DNA of 64,000 nt, from positions 186,001 to 250,000 of the forward strand of contig NZ_VKDC01000004.1 of NCBI RefSeq assembly GCF_007097395.1. Reading direction: 5' to 3'. Below the pieces are notes generated by a model. The model did no database searches, was not told where the DNA came from, and saw only the letters and a list, made by a program, of their open reading frames with translations. Of the stretch, positions 54,651 to 63,188 are shown piece after piece (position 1 is the first letter of the stretch; the number at the start of each line of letters is the position of its first letter). Origin of the DNA: Fulvivirga sp. M361 (GTDB lineage Bacteria; Bacteroidota; Bacteroidia; Cytophagales; Cyclobacteriaceae). The translations under genes and the position numbers were made by a program.

Positions 54651-54775
54651 AGAGGAGGAAAATTATGATGCGGCTATTTCGGTTTTGAGATATGGGTGCC
54701 CCAGTGTGGAAGTCAGGTGACATAACACTAATGCCGTGTCAATGCTCAAATGGCGGTTAAACTATTAAAGTTGGC

Positions 54776-54826
54776 AGTAGGCAATAAACCATCGGCAATC
54801 TATTTTGCCTACTACCCCTTGCCGAT
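54776..54826. repeat. interleaved inverted repeats (possible REP-like unit)
   Basis: AGTAGGCAA (54776-54784) pairs with TTGCCTACT (54805-54813), and ATCGGCAA (54791-54798) pairs with TTGCCGAT (54819-54826). The two stems overlap in a pseudoknot-like order. Both contain the word GGCAA. Words of this kind appear in dispersed intergenic repeats of Bacteroidota, but a genome comparison is needed to know. Confidence 0.45.
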
Positions 54827-54913
54827 TGCTGACTGATCGAGAACTTCCCAACACTGCAAACAGAGTTCATCATCTAACCCTAAACATCAGTTGAGGATTG
54901 ACTTAACACTAGT

Positions 54914-56275
54914 TTAGAAAAACCGATCAACTACAGCTATCACTTTGCTTCCCCGGGAAAGATTTTGGTCTTTCAGGTATTTATACGACCGGTCCAGTAA
55001 GGCTTGAGCCATAGCATTCCCCTGATGGTTCTTTCTGGAATGATACAGATCTAATGTCACTTGAAGATCATTTAGTGTATAAGCTACCCCTGTATACTCC
55101 TGTATAAGTTGTAAATACCTAAAGCCGAATTCTTCCGTAGGTTCAATCATGGTACCTTCTCCGAAGTCATTCCAGGTAATCACCTGGATAAAGTCTGCTA
55201 TCTCCTGGTGTGTATAGTTCAGTGTTTCGACAAAAGTCTGTCCGCTGTCCTTAGGTATTGTCCACTCATGAGCACCGTCGGACCAACCCCCGGCGGTATA
55301 AAAACTATGAAAACCTGGGTATGATGACCCTACGGTAACCATATTGTTCTGTGGGTAGATGCTGTAATAATGCTGATGTGCCAAAAGATGATCAGGCGCC
55401 ACCCATAAAAATTCGCCCGTAGCGTTGGGACCCACACGATCTTTTGCAGCCCACAAAGTCAGGAAATCAGGCCTGTTTTGAACAGGTAATACAGAAAACA
55501 CCTGGTTCCATTCTGCTTCAGTGGTGATGTGCTCCGGTCCAAATACGAAAAGTACATTGTTATTTTCATGTTTCAGATATCTTGGACTGGTGAAATACGT
55601 CTGATCAATGTACGTAAAATCTTGTTGTGCCGCTTGTATAACGCTATCTGCTAATTGCTGGTCAACAGCATGCACAGCCACTCTGTCTTCATACATAATG
55701 GAAAAATCCATTCCCAAGTCTTCCATTACGGCTATAAACGTCTCTGTGGATTGTTTAATCAATCCATAATCATACAGGTCCCGGCTACCGTACCAGTCAA
55801 AAATAACCCCATCTACTCCCGCCAGTTTCATCATCAAAAAATGATACTCATGCAAATCCGGATCGGAGGATGAATACGGCCCTATCAGCGGGTAATAATA
55901 GGAAGCGATCTGACGTTTTCCATTGACATCAATGATATCCGGGTTCTGGTTAGTCATGGTCCAGTGCTGCCCCCAGTATCCGTCATAGTCTTTACTTTGA
56001 AACCATGGCATATAATGCACATACACTTTTTTAGGGTTTTCTTTTATAACATTCATACCGGAAATGTCTACGATCCGCCCTTGTTTTTCCAGCTCCAGGA
56101 ACCGTAGCTCCTCGTCCAGAACACTTTGAAGTTCAGCTTCTGAATAAACAGAATCCGCACCAATTTCTTCTACACTTAACTCTTTGACCACACGCAATGG
56201 TTCTTCTGAACAGGCCAGAAAAATCATAGTCATGATCACCGGCAATAACCGGGTCTTCCTAATTGGTCCATACAT
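54914..56275 (-). CDS. glycoside hydrolase family 71/99-like lipoprotein
   Basis: A 453-residue surface lipoprotein (signal RKTRLLPVIMTMIFLACSEE, lipobox Cys near residue 22). The fold is GH71/99-like: VYVHYMPWFQSKDYDGYWGQ near the N-terminus, VDGVIFDWYGSRDLYDYG, then VITWNDFGEGTMIEPTEEFG near the C-terminus. In GH99 endo-mannosidases the last motif is usually NEWHEG; here it is NDFGEG, closer to GH71. The expected activity is hydrolysis of alpha-glucan or mannan, but the altered motif makes the class uncertain. It stands alone, away from the SusC/D locus. Confidence 0.8.
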   Translation of the reverse strand: MYGPIRKTRLLPVIMTMIFLACSEEPLRVVKELSVEEIGADSVYSEAELQSVLDEELRFLELEKQGRIVDISGMNVIKENPKKVYVHYMPWFQSKDYDGYWGQHWTMTNQNPDIIDVNGKRQIASYYYPLIGPYSSSDPDLHEYHFLMMKLAGVDGVIFDWYGSRDLYDYGLIKQSTETFIAVMEDLGMDFSIMYEDRVAVHAVDQQLADSVIQAAQQDFTYIDQTYFTSPRYLKHENNNVLFVFGPEHITTEAEWNQVFSVLPVQNRPDFLTLWAAKDRVGPNATGEFLWVAPDHLLAHQHYYSIYPQNNMVTVGSSYPGFHSFYTAGGWSDGAHEWTIPKDSGQTFVETLNYTHQEIADFIQVITWNDFGEGTMIEPTEEFGFRYLQLIQEYTGVAYTLNDLQVTLDLYHSRKNHQGNAMAQALLDRSYKYLKDQNLSRGSKVIAVVDRFF

Positions 56276-56561
56276 GATACAGGTATTTTGGTTGATTTTT
56301 TGACGTCTTGAATATTAACAAGCCGCCTTTACACTGACATAATTAGCTGATAATTAATTTTTGTTAAAAAAATTAAGTTGACTGAACATTTTTAAAGGTT
56401 GGTTGTTCTCCGGCATGTGTCAGACTACAATTTTACACTGGCCGAAGACTTCGACAGGGTCTTACAAAAGGAATGGAGTGGTTAAAACGAACTTGGCAGG
56501 TCAGGTTTAATAGGCAAAAAGCCCAATATACCCGTAAAACCTCCTAACCAATTTGATACTA

Positions 56562-59500
56562 TTAATCTTCCTGTCCGCCTGATGTTGGCTTATCGCTTAA
56601 AATGCCTATGGGGAAATTATTGCCATGGGTAAAGCCGGTGGGATATTGTGCACTTCCTCCATACTCTTCGGTGAGTTCAGGTACACGCTCCTCCATGTAC
56701 TGTTTCAATTCAGCTACGGTGATACGATCATCCCCATTGCCTCCTTTACCATCCAGTGCTTCCAGAAGTGTATAAGTGAACACCCCATGCTTAAGCACTT
56801 CGAATTCAGAAGCATACTGCTGGGTGCCACTGGAAGCTATCATTACCACACCAGAAGCGCGTGCTAACTGTACAATGGCTTTTTCTTCGGATGCCGGAGC
56901 CCGAACATTAATGGTTTTCACAGCGCCACCGGAATGACATGCATCCATGAGTATCAATTGTTTCTGAGGTTTTAATTCAGAAAGCAGATCTTTGAGTTCT
57001 GTAGCAGAAATTCCTTTGGTCTGCAACTGTTCAGGGTCCCCATACAATTTTGTGATGTCTGTGGGCACCAAATAATATTCGTCGTCATGGCCTTCATCCA
57101 ATGTACCATGACCCGCATAATAAAATACAAATACGTCTTCCGGACCAGCCTGCTTGATAATGGACTGGAAAGCACGTTCGATATTCTCTTTAGTAGCTTC
57201 TTTGTCATAGATCTCTAACTTGCGTACGTCTTTGAATATCTTTCCACTACGTTCACTGATCTTACGGGTGAATGACTTCGCATCAGGTTGGGCATAATTA
57301 AGGTTGTAAGCTCCGTTTTTGTACTCATTGATCCCCACGGCCAGAATAAAAAGGTCAGAGGACGGCACTACTTCGCCATTGTAAAAGATATGCAACGGAT
57401 CTGGCCGGGACTCTATCTTCTGTTTGTTCTTTACAATGACTTTAAAATCGTTATCACCATTTACCAGGTCTACATCGTAGAATTTCTTTAAGGTTTCTCC
57501 CACCGGTACTTTGCCCAGTTCCTTATCATTAATGATCAGCTTTTCATTTTGATAAACATTGATCTCCAGCAACCCTCCACCGCCATTGTATACGTCTACT
57601 TCAAGTTTGATCACCTGAGTTTCCGTTTGATACTTACCTTTCTGATAGTCCAGTATCTTATTGCTTCCAATCGTAGCCTCGCTCAGGTTAAAGAAAGCAG
57701 CAGAAGGACGATCGAGTTTCCCCAGGTCAAAAAGTTGTTCACCATCATCTTTAAGTATGGTGTCTACCCGTTTACTTTCATTGATGCTCCTGGTAAGTAT
57801 TTTAGGGCGATAAAGGATTTCAAAATACTGTTCCGCCGTATAAAAATCAGCCAGCTGGTGTATTCCCCGGTTGACATGCCATCCGAAGTACTGACCTCCC
57901 GCAGAGCTACAATTGAAATACCCACTGGGCACCCAACTGATCCATTCATCGTCACTTGAAACAAACAGATTCGTAAAAGGAATAACCGTTTCTCCCAAAT
58001 TGTTAAATGCATTTTCTATATCACGATACGTTTTATCACCAATATTTTTGACATGGTCTATGGCTTCTTTCCATGCTTCTCCGGAAGCTATAAGAGCTAA
58101 AGAATCTACTCCTAGTTCTTTAAAATATTCCATCCACTCATTCCCTTCAAATACTTCAGCCATTGACGGAACAAGCCCCGGTTCATTAAGTTTCCATATT
58201 TTAATCGTTTGGTCCTCTCCACCTGACGCCATGTAGCGGCCGTCTTTAGTTACGGCAACCGTTCTGACCCCTGCAGTATGCCCGACAAATTCTTTGACCA
58301 GGTTTCCACTTAAGTTGTACATCTTGAGTGAAAAGTCACTTCCAATAATAACATTACCCGTCTTTGTAGCTTGAAAATCAAGAATTCTACCATCTTCAAA
58401 TTCATCATTTTTGATCATTGCCTTACGACCTAACTGGATCTCATAGGCACTAATTTGTGTTAAGGCAGCGTTCGAGGCTTTTGCGTAAGCATTTTTAGGT
58501 TTTCCGGGATCCTGTTTCAGAGAAAAGCTTTTAAAGTCGAAGGCACAATCAAAGGGATTGCCGTCAGGTGTTTTACCAATAAACAGATCTAATTCATCTC
58601 CAAAGGACAGGTCCCATATCACACTTCCTTTCCCTTTTATCGTCCGTTGCACCTTGCCATTGATAGGGTTCCATATTTTCAACACATTATTATTACCTCC
58701 TGCAGTACAGGCAAGGTAACTACCTGATTCGGAATCGGGAGAGAATGCTGCGCTGAAAACGGTATTATCATGACCGGAAAAGGTGGATAGCTTATTACCG
58801 GATGGGATAGAAAACCCTATGCCTTTTCCCAACTCATCCATCGCTATCAAGATTTTAGAGTCTTTTGAAAAAGCAATAGCATTAATCACTTTACCATTCG
58901 TATCGAGTGATTTGATAAAACTGCCGTCTGCACGCCATAGTAACAAGTCCTGAGCAAAGCTGCTGGAAGCTATATATGCACCATCAGGAGAAAATATAGC
59001 TTTGTTAATAAAGTCTTTATGCTTCTTCAACTCACGAGGAACATAATTGATGTTCCCCTGGCTCAATCCTGATAAGTTGTAGATCAACACATTACGTGAA
59101 TCAGAAGCTACTGCCAGCGCATTTGTCTTTTTGTTAAATGAAAGCTGTGACACTCTGGAACCTACTTCCAGGGTATGAATGCTTTTTGTTTCTTTAGCTC
59201 CAAGTATTTGCCAGATCTGTACCGTCCCATCATCACTGCCACTAGCCAGATATTTCCCGTCACCCGTAAAGTCCAGGGTATTGATGACGTTGGAATGCCC
59301 TATTGCCGTACTAACCTGTTTACCTGATTCCAGGTCGATAAATATGATATAATTGTCATTCTCTGCATGAACAGGATACCCGCTCACCGCCAGCAACCTA
59401 CCATTTGGTGTTATGGCAGCACTGTATAACATCCCCTTTGGTCCGTCCCCGATCTCAGATTCGTATTTATTCAGAAGCTCCCCGGTAGTCGCATCCCATA

Positions 59501-59696
59501 CACGAATGGTTTTGTCTTCTGAGACAGATATAATACGTTTGCCATCCGGCGTATATAATACATTGAATATTTTTCCGGAGTGCCCTATGGAGTTGATCAC
59601 AATTTTTGGAGCGGAACTTTGTCCGATCGCAACCTGCGTTATTATAAAGGTTAAAATAAAGGCAACTAAATAAACAATGGCTGGCTTGTTATTCAT
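56562..59696 (-). CDS. secreted WD40-repeat protein fused to a caspase-like peptidase (C14)
   Basis: A 1044-residue protein with a signal peptide (VYLVAFILTFIITQVAIG). Residues about 30-505 carry WD40 repeats (ISVSEDKTIRVWDATTGELL, LASGSDDGTVQIW, MASGGEDQTIKIWKL). A linker containing WISWVPSGYFNCSSAGGQYF and YFEILYRPKILTRSI is typical of such fusions, then a beta-rich region, and a caspase domain from about residue 782 (DLFILAVGINEYKNGAYNL) with catalytic His in FYYAGHGTLDEG (about 862) and Cys in LMDACHSGGA (about 918). Peptidase specificity is unknown. No partner gene is evident; the Nramp gene diverges from it. Confidence 0.92.
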   Translation of the reverse strand: MNNKPAIVYLVAFILTFIITQVAIGQSSAPKIVINSIGHSGKIFNVLYTPDGKRIISVSEDKTIRVWDATTGELLNKYESEIGDGPKGMLYSAAITPNGRLLAVSGYPVHAENDNYIIFIDLESGKQVSTAIGHSNVINTLDFTGDGKYLASGSDDGTVQIWQILGAKETKSIHTLEVGSRVSQLSFNKKTNALAVASDSRNVLIYNLSGLSQGNINYVPRELKKHKDFINKAIFSPDGAYIASSSFAQDLLLWRADGSFIKSLDTNGKVINAIAFSKDSKILIAMDELGKGIGFSIPSGNKLSTFSGHDNTVFSAAFSPDSESGSYLACTAGGNNNVLKIWNPINGKVQRTIKGKGSVIWDLSFGDELDLFIGKTPDGNPFDCAFDFKSFSLKQDPGKPKNAYAKASNAALTQISAYEIQLGRKAMIKNDEFEDGRILDFQATKTGNVIIGSDFSLKMYNLSGNLVKEFVGHTAGVRTVAVTKDGRYMASGGEDQTIKIWKLNEPGLVPSMAEVFEGNEWMEYFKELGVDSLALIASGEAWKEAIDHVKNIGDKTYRDIENAFNNLGETVIPFTNLFVSSDDEWISWVPSGYFNCSSAGGQYFGWHVNRGIHQLADFYTAEQYFEILYRPKILTRSINESKRVDTILKDDGEQLFDLGKLDRPSAAFFNLSEATIGSNKILDYQKGKYQTETQVIKLEVDVYNGGGGLLEINVYQNEKLIINDKELGKVPVGETLKKFYDVDLVNGDNDFKVIVKNKQKIESRPDPLHIFYNGEVVPSSDLFILAVGINEYKNGAYNLNYAQPDAKSFTRKISERSGKIFKDVRKLEIYDKEATKENIERAFQSIIKQAGPEDVFVFYYAGHGTLDEGHDDEYYLVPTDITKLYGDPEQLQTKGISATELKDLLSELKPQKQLILMDACHSGGAVKTINVRAPASEEKAIVQLARASGVVMIASSGTQQYASEFEVLKHGVFTYTLLEALDGKGGNGDDRITVAELKQYMEERVPELTEEYGGSAQYPTGFTHGNNFPIGILSDKPTSGGQED

Positions 59697-59797
59697 TGGA
59701 GTGTTTACACTAAAAACTGAATATCAACAATCTACGAATAAAAATAATTATTTTTTAACTAGTTTGGAACTATTGAAGATCTGATGACCCTACCGCA

Positions 59798-61087
59798 ATG
59801 AGCTCATTAAGAAAGCGTTTAGTATCAATCCTGTTTTGGTCTGTTATTTCTGCGGCTTTTATTGGTCCGGGCACATTAGCCACCGCATCCTCATCTGGCA
59901 CTAATTTTCAGCTACAATTGGTTTGGGTATTGATCTTTGCCACATTGGCCTGTATCGTACTTCAGGAAATGGCAGCCCGTTTGACCATTATGAGCAAGAA
60001 GGACCTGATCACGATCCTCAGTGAAGCACCTTCGTCTTGGCCGGTTTACGCTATCGGTCTTTCGGTAGTATTAGGCTGTGCAGCCTACGAAGCAGGCAAT
60101 ATTCTGGGAGCTATCGGTGGCCTGCAGTTAGTGATAGATCTAAAAGGACCCTGGCTTACACTTCTGGTAGGTGTCTTTGCAGCTAGTATACTCTGGTATG
60201 GTAATATTGCATTTGTAGCAAAAATACTGGGCGTCCTGGTCGCTTTTATGGGTGTTTTATTTCTTGCTGTAGCCTCTAACGTAGATTTTCAAAGTACGGA
60301 ATTATTAAAGGGCACTTTTATTCCGTCTATTCCTACCGGCGCAGAGTGGCTGGTACTTGGACTGATAGGTACTACCATTGTTCCCTATAATCTTTTTCTG
60401 GGCTCAGGGTTAGGTCATGGTAAGTCTTTGAATGACATGCGTTTTGGCCTTATCCTATCTGTTATTTTGGGGGGTATGATATCCATTGCTATATTGATTG
60501 CAGGCACACAAATCACGCAGTTTTTGTCTTTCACAGATCTCGCAGTTTTACTGGGTGACCAATTAGGTAGTTGGGCCTATGGCTTCCTGGGGCTTGGTCT
60601 TTTTGCCGCAGGGCTTACTTCGTGTATTACTGCTCCACTGGCCGCAGCACTTATTTTCAAAGTATTTTTTAAAGGAAAGCACTATAGCAGTAAAAATAAT
60701 TACTATCGACTGGGTTGGGGTATCGTCTTACTCACAGGAATAGCATTTGGCCTTTCAGAAGTAAAGCCGCTTCCTATTATCCTGGCGGCCCAGGCCCTGA
60801 ATGGATTAATATTACCGATAGTGGGCATACTTCTGATCGTAAAAACGAATGATCCTACGTTAGTAAAACGTCATACTAATACTTTAGCGCTGAATATTCT
60901 CAGCTTTATTATCCTTGAAATATTATTACTGATCGGTTTCAACAACTTGTGGAAGGCCCTGGAAAGTATGCTTGGTTTTACGTTAATGGAAACCACCGCT
61001 TTTAAGATATTACTCTTGCAGTTGCTAGCCTTACCTTTTTTGATCTACACGTTAAAAACTGTTTTGCAAAAACGTCATGCTGGTTAA
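59798..61087 (+). CDS. Nramp-family transporter without canonical metal ligands
   Basis: A 429-residue Nramp-fold protein with about 11 membrane segments. The usual TM1 DPGN is replaced by GPGT (residues 23-26, FIGPGTLATA) and the TM6 MPH is replaced by VPY (about 195-197, TTIVPYNLFLGSGLGHGKS), so the Asp, Asn, Met and His ligands for Mn2+ or Fe2+ are absent. IVLQEMAARLTI and GHGKS segments are otherwise conserved. This matches a known side branch of the family whose substrate is unclear. Its stop overlaps the convergent DUF6503-like gene by four bases. Confidence 0.85.
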   Translation: MSSLRKRLVSILFWSVISAAFIGPGTLATASSSGTNFQLQLVWVLIFATLACIVLQEMAARLTIMSKKDLITILSEAPSSWPVYAIGLSVVLGCAAYEAGNILGAIGGLQLVIDLKGPWLTLLVGVFAASILWYGNIAFVAKILGVLVAFMGVLFLAVASNVDFQSTELLKGTFIPSIPTGAEWLVLGLIGTTIVPYNLFLGSGLGHGKSLNDMRFGLILSVILGGMISIAILIAGTQITQFLSFTDLAVLLGDQLGSWAYGFLGLGLFAAGLTSCITAPLAAALIFKVFFKGKHYSSKNNYYRLGWGIVLLTGIAFGLSEVKPLPIILAAQALNGLILPIVGILLIVKTNDPTLVKRHTNTLALNILSFIILEILLLIGFNNLWKALESMLGFTLMETTAFKILLLQLLALPFLIYTLKTVLQKRHAG

Positions 61088-61815
61088 AGCTTGTTCACTT
61101 TTATATCTTCTAATTCTATCCTGGAAAGTTCTTCCAGCTTCCCGCTTAAAAAAACATCATCCGAATCAGCCGGCAACCCGGATTTTGGGGCTTTGTAATT
61201 AATATAATCTGCAAACCTTACCCCTTCTACAAATCGTTCATTCAACGCCTCTCTGAAACGCATACCTCCACCATCGGTGCTATATTTATAGGCCAAATAG
61301 TCTATGGTATAATTTTCAACATTGATCCAATACACGAATATATCCTCAAAGTCTTCACCACCACCTTCCTGATTAAAGGTGATCTGTATTTTATGGTAGT
61401 CTTTTCCTTTTATATTCTTATCTCCCAGGTAACTCTTGTTCACAGCCGGGTCATTCAGTCCGTAGGGCAATAGTGCAAAATAGATCACTGAGTTTATCGA
61501 ATTACTATATTTTACGGCCATAGAATCAGGTACAGCTACTTCGTGACCATCTATTTCTCTTGTGAAACCATCATTCGTCAAAACATCCCTGATCACCCTT
61601 GCAGAGTCTTTAAAAAGCCGCACATATTCATAATTGCCACCTGTTTTTTTATAGCCGTACTCTTTACCACGAAATAGAAATTCTATTTCCGTATTATCAT
61701 ACTTATCTCCACCGGCTTTTAAAATAGCTTGATCCACAATTTGTTGTGCATCCTTATTTTCTGCAGCACAACTGATTAAGGCCAAAATGGCCATGAGAAT
61801 ACTAATTTTTTGCAT
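61084..61815 (-). CDS. DUF6503-like lipoprotein
   Basis: A 243-residue lipoprotein with a lipobox (MAILALISCAAEN, Cys near residue 16). The mature protein starts with a short helical region (QQIVDQAILKAGGDKYDNTE) followed by a beta-rich domain (IEFLFRGKEYGYKKTGGNYE, KGKDYHKIQITFNQEGGGED, NYTIDYLAYKYSTDGGGMRF). This is the pattern of DUF6503, related to outer-membrane lipoprotein-sorting (LolA/LppX-like) domains; function unknown. Its stop codon overlaps that of the convergent Nramp gene. Confidence 0.7.
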   Translation of the reverse strand: MQKISILMAILALISCAAENKDAQQIVDQAILKAGGDKYDNTEIEFLFRGKEYGYKKTGGNYEYVRLFKDSARVIRDVLTNDGFTREIDGHEVAVPDSMAVKYSNSINSVIYFALLPYGLNDPAVNKSYLGDKNIKGKDYHKIQITFNQEGGGEDFEDIFVYWINVENYTIDYLAYKYSTDGGGMRFREALNERFVEGVRFADYINYKAPKSGLPADSDDVFLSGKLEELSRIELEDIKVNKL

Positions 61816-61847
61816 GGTCTGGTTATACGTTTTTACACTGAAATAGT

Positions 61848-62987
61848 TTAAATCAGCTTGGCATGAGTGGTAATATAGCGTTCGGGAAGCTCTCCTGCTG
61901 TAGCAGCCTGATAATCAGAGTAGCTACAGGGGATAATACAATTTCGGGCATAACGCTCTTTCCCTTGAGGAAATGGAACCTCCATCCACCACTTTTCACT
62001 GAGTTTACTCTTGTAAAAGCTCAGTGTTTCCGGTTCTGATGGCATAGAAACTACAAACTTCATGTAGTCATTCATTTTAAATCGTTGTTCGTTCTTACGA
62101 TGATAGTATCCTTCAATAAAATACCAGATCATAGTGGCCGTAACAGCTGCCGTTTTCTGTTGACTGTCATCAAGCTCCGGCTGGTATTCATAAAATCCTG
62201 CTGAGCTCAATTTTTCATTGAGTCCGGCGTACCAACAAAGCTGACATGCCTCTTCTCCGGTGAGCCCAAACGGCTGTGCACGACTGCTGCCCGGAGCATC
62301 GCTCGATTTGATAGCTGTTATATCAAAGGAGAGCATATCTGCATTACGAATGATAGGCTCCATATCGTTGATATTTGATCTTAAATGCCCGATACGGTAA
62401 GCTTCAAAATAAAGCTTCTCAAGAATATTAATAGCCTCCTGATCGATGAGATAACTTTGGTAAGCCAGGTGACTGTAGTTAAACAGGTAATTTGGCTCGT
62501 GCAGCAATATCTTATGGATATGACGGTGATTGGCCGGTGCACTTTTTTCCTCTTCCATATCCAGAAACGCATCCACATTTAGTAAGCTTATCAACTTATC
62601 CATATGTTCATATGCCTGAAACTGTCCAAAGTCGAGGTCCTGCGAGCCTCCAATGATCACCGGCAGCACATTACTGTCTATGAGCATTCTACAAACCTCT
62701 GTTACCCGACCTAGTGTTTCATCAGCATCTATTCCAGGTCTGATGTTCCCCAAATCAACTACCTTGTATGCGCCGTGACCTTTTTTGAGTTGGTACAGTT
62801 TCCTTCGGATGGCATCAGGAGCAGTAGTATCATCAGTTCCACTAGCTCCTACAAGCGCGATATCCGCCTCTTTATAATCGGGCATATTATCGACGTTCAC
62901 CTTACTATTTTTGTAAAAGCTATTGGTGCTCTTTATGTCGCTAATCAGCGCTTCATCCAAAGGAGTGAAAAAAATCTTGAGATCCAT
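61848..62987 (-). CDS. arginase/formimidoylglutamase-family protein with degenerate metal site
   Basis: A 379-residue member of the ureohydrolase fold, the Bacteroidota type annotated as formimidoylglutamase. The metal motifs are changed: GGSQD (113-117) replaces GGSHS, DAFLD (139-143) replaces DAHxD, and SFDITAIKSSDAPG replaces the SxDxDxxDP motif. The first Asp of the last motif is kept. It retains SFGLTGEEACQLCWYAG-like regions and the C-terminal MEVPFPQGKERYARNC. Members of this type are conserved in Bacteroidota, so the gene is intact, but classic manganese-dependent hydrolysis is doubtful. Confidence 0.85.
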   Translation of the reverse strand: MDLKIFFTPLDEALISDIKSTNSFYKNSKVNVDNMPDYKEADIALVGASGTDDTTAPDAIRRKLYQLKKGHGAYKVVDLGNIRPGIDADETLGRVTEVCRMLIDSNVLPVIIGGSQDLDFGQFQAYEHMDKLISLLNVDAFLDMEEEKSAPANHRHIHKILLHEPNYLFNYSHLAYQSYLIDQEAINILEKLYFEAYRIGHLRSNINDMEPIIRNADMLSFDITAIKSSDAPGSSRAQPFGLTGEEACQLCWYAGLNEKLSSAGFYEYQPELDDSQQKTAAVTATMIWYFIEGYYHRKNEQRFKMNDYMKFVVSMPSEPETLSFYKSKLSEKWWMEVPFPQGKERYARNCIIPCSYSDYQAATAGELPERYITTHAKLI

Positions 62988-63130
62988 GGTGGTGCATTTA
63001 AATTTAAAATTACCTTTTTGACCTGGAACACAAAAGAAAAAACCAGGTAGTAAAACGTTTAGAGGTCAAACTGAGGCTTAATCCAATATAGAAGTATCAA
63101 AGTATTGAAAGCCAAAAAAGGGGAAAATGT

Positions 63131-63172
63131 ACAATAAAAAAGGGCCGTCTTTCTTGAAAGACGGCCCTTTTA
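63131..63172 (-). terminator. rho-independent terminator of the nqrF gene
   Basis: AAAAGGGCCGTCTTTC (63138-63153) pairs with GAAAGACGGCCCTTTT (63156-63171) with a tight loop. On the minus strand a T-rich stretch (TTTTTATTGT) follows. It lies 17 bases after the nqrF stop. Confidence 0.85.
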
Positions 63173-63188
63173 ATATTTTAGAATTTAA

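Larger units (their letters stand above)
54242..54913. other. 672-bp intergenic region with inverted repeats
   Basis: No gene can be supported; the longest frame of interest is 28 codons from a GTG at 54519. The region contains an inverted repeat around 54278-54300 (TACGTCA/TGACGTA), a GC-rich hairpin at 54629-54650, and interleaved inverted repeats at 54776-54826. Words such as GTTGGCA with nearby GCAGTA or CAGTAG occur twice. It might hold a non-coding RNA, a repetitive element or a decayed insertion. Confidence 0.4.

Noticed and set aside
57549-57959. 136-codon plus-strand frame
   Set aside because: It is antisense to the WD40-caspase gene and lacks recognisable features.
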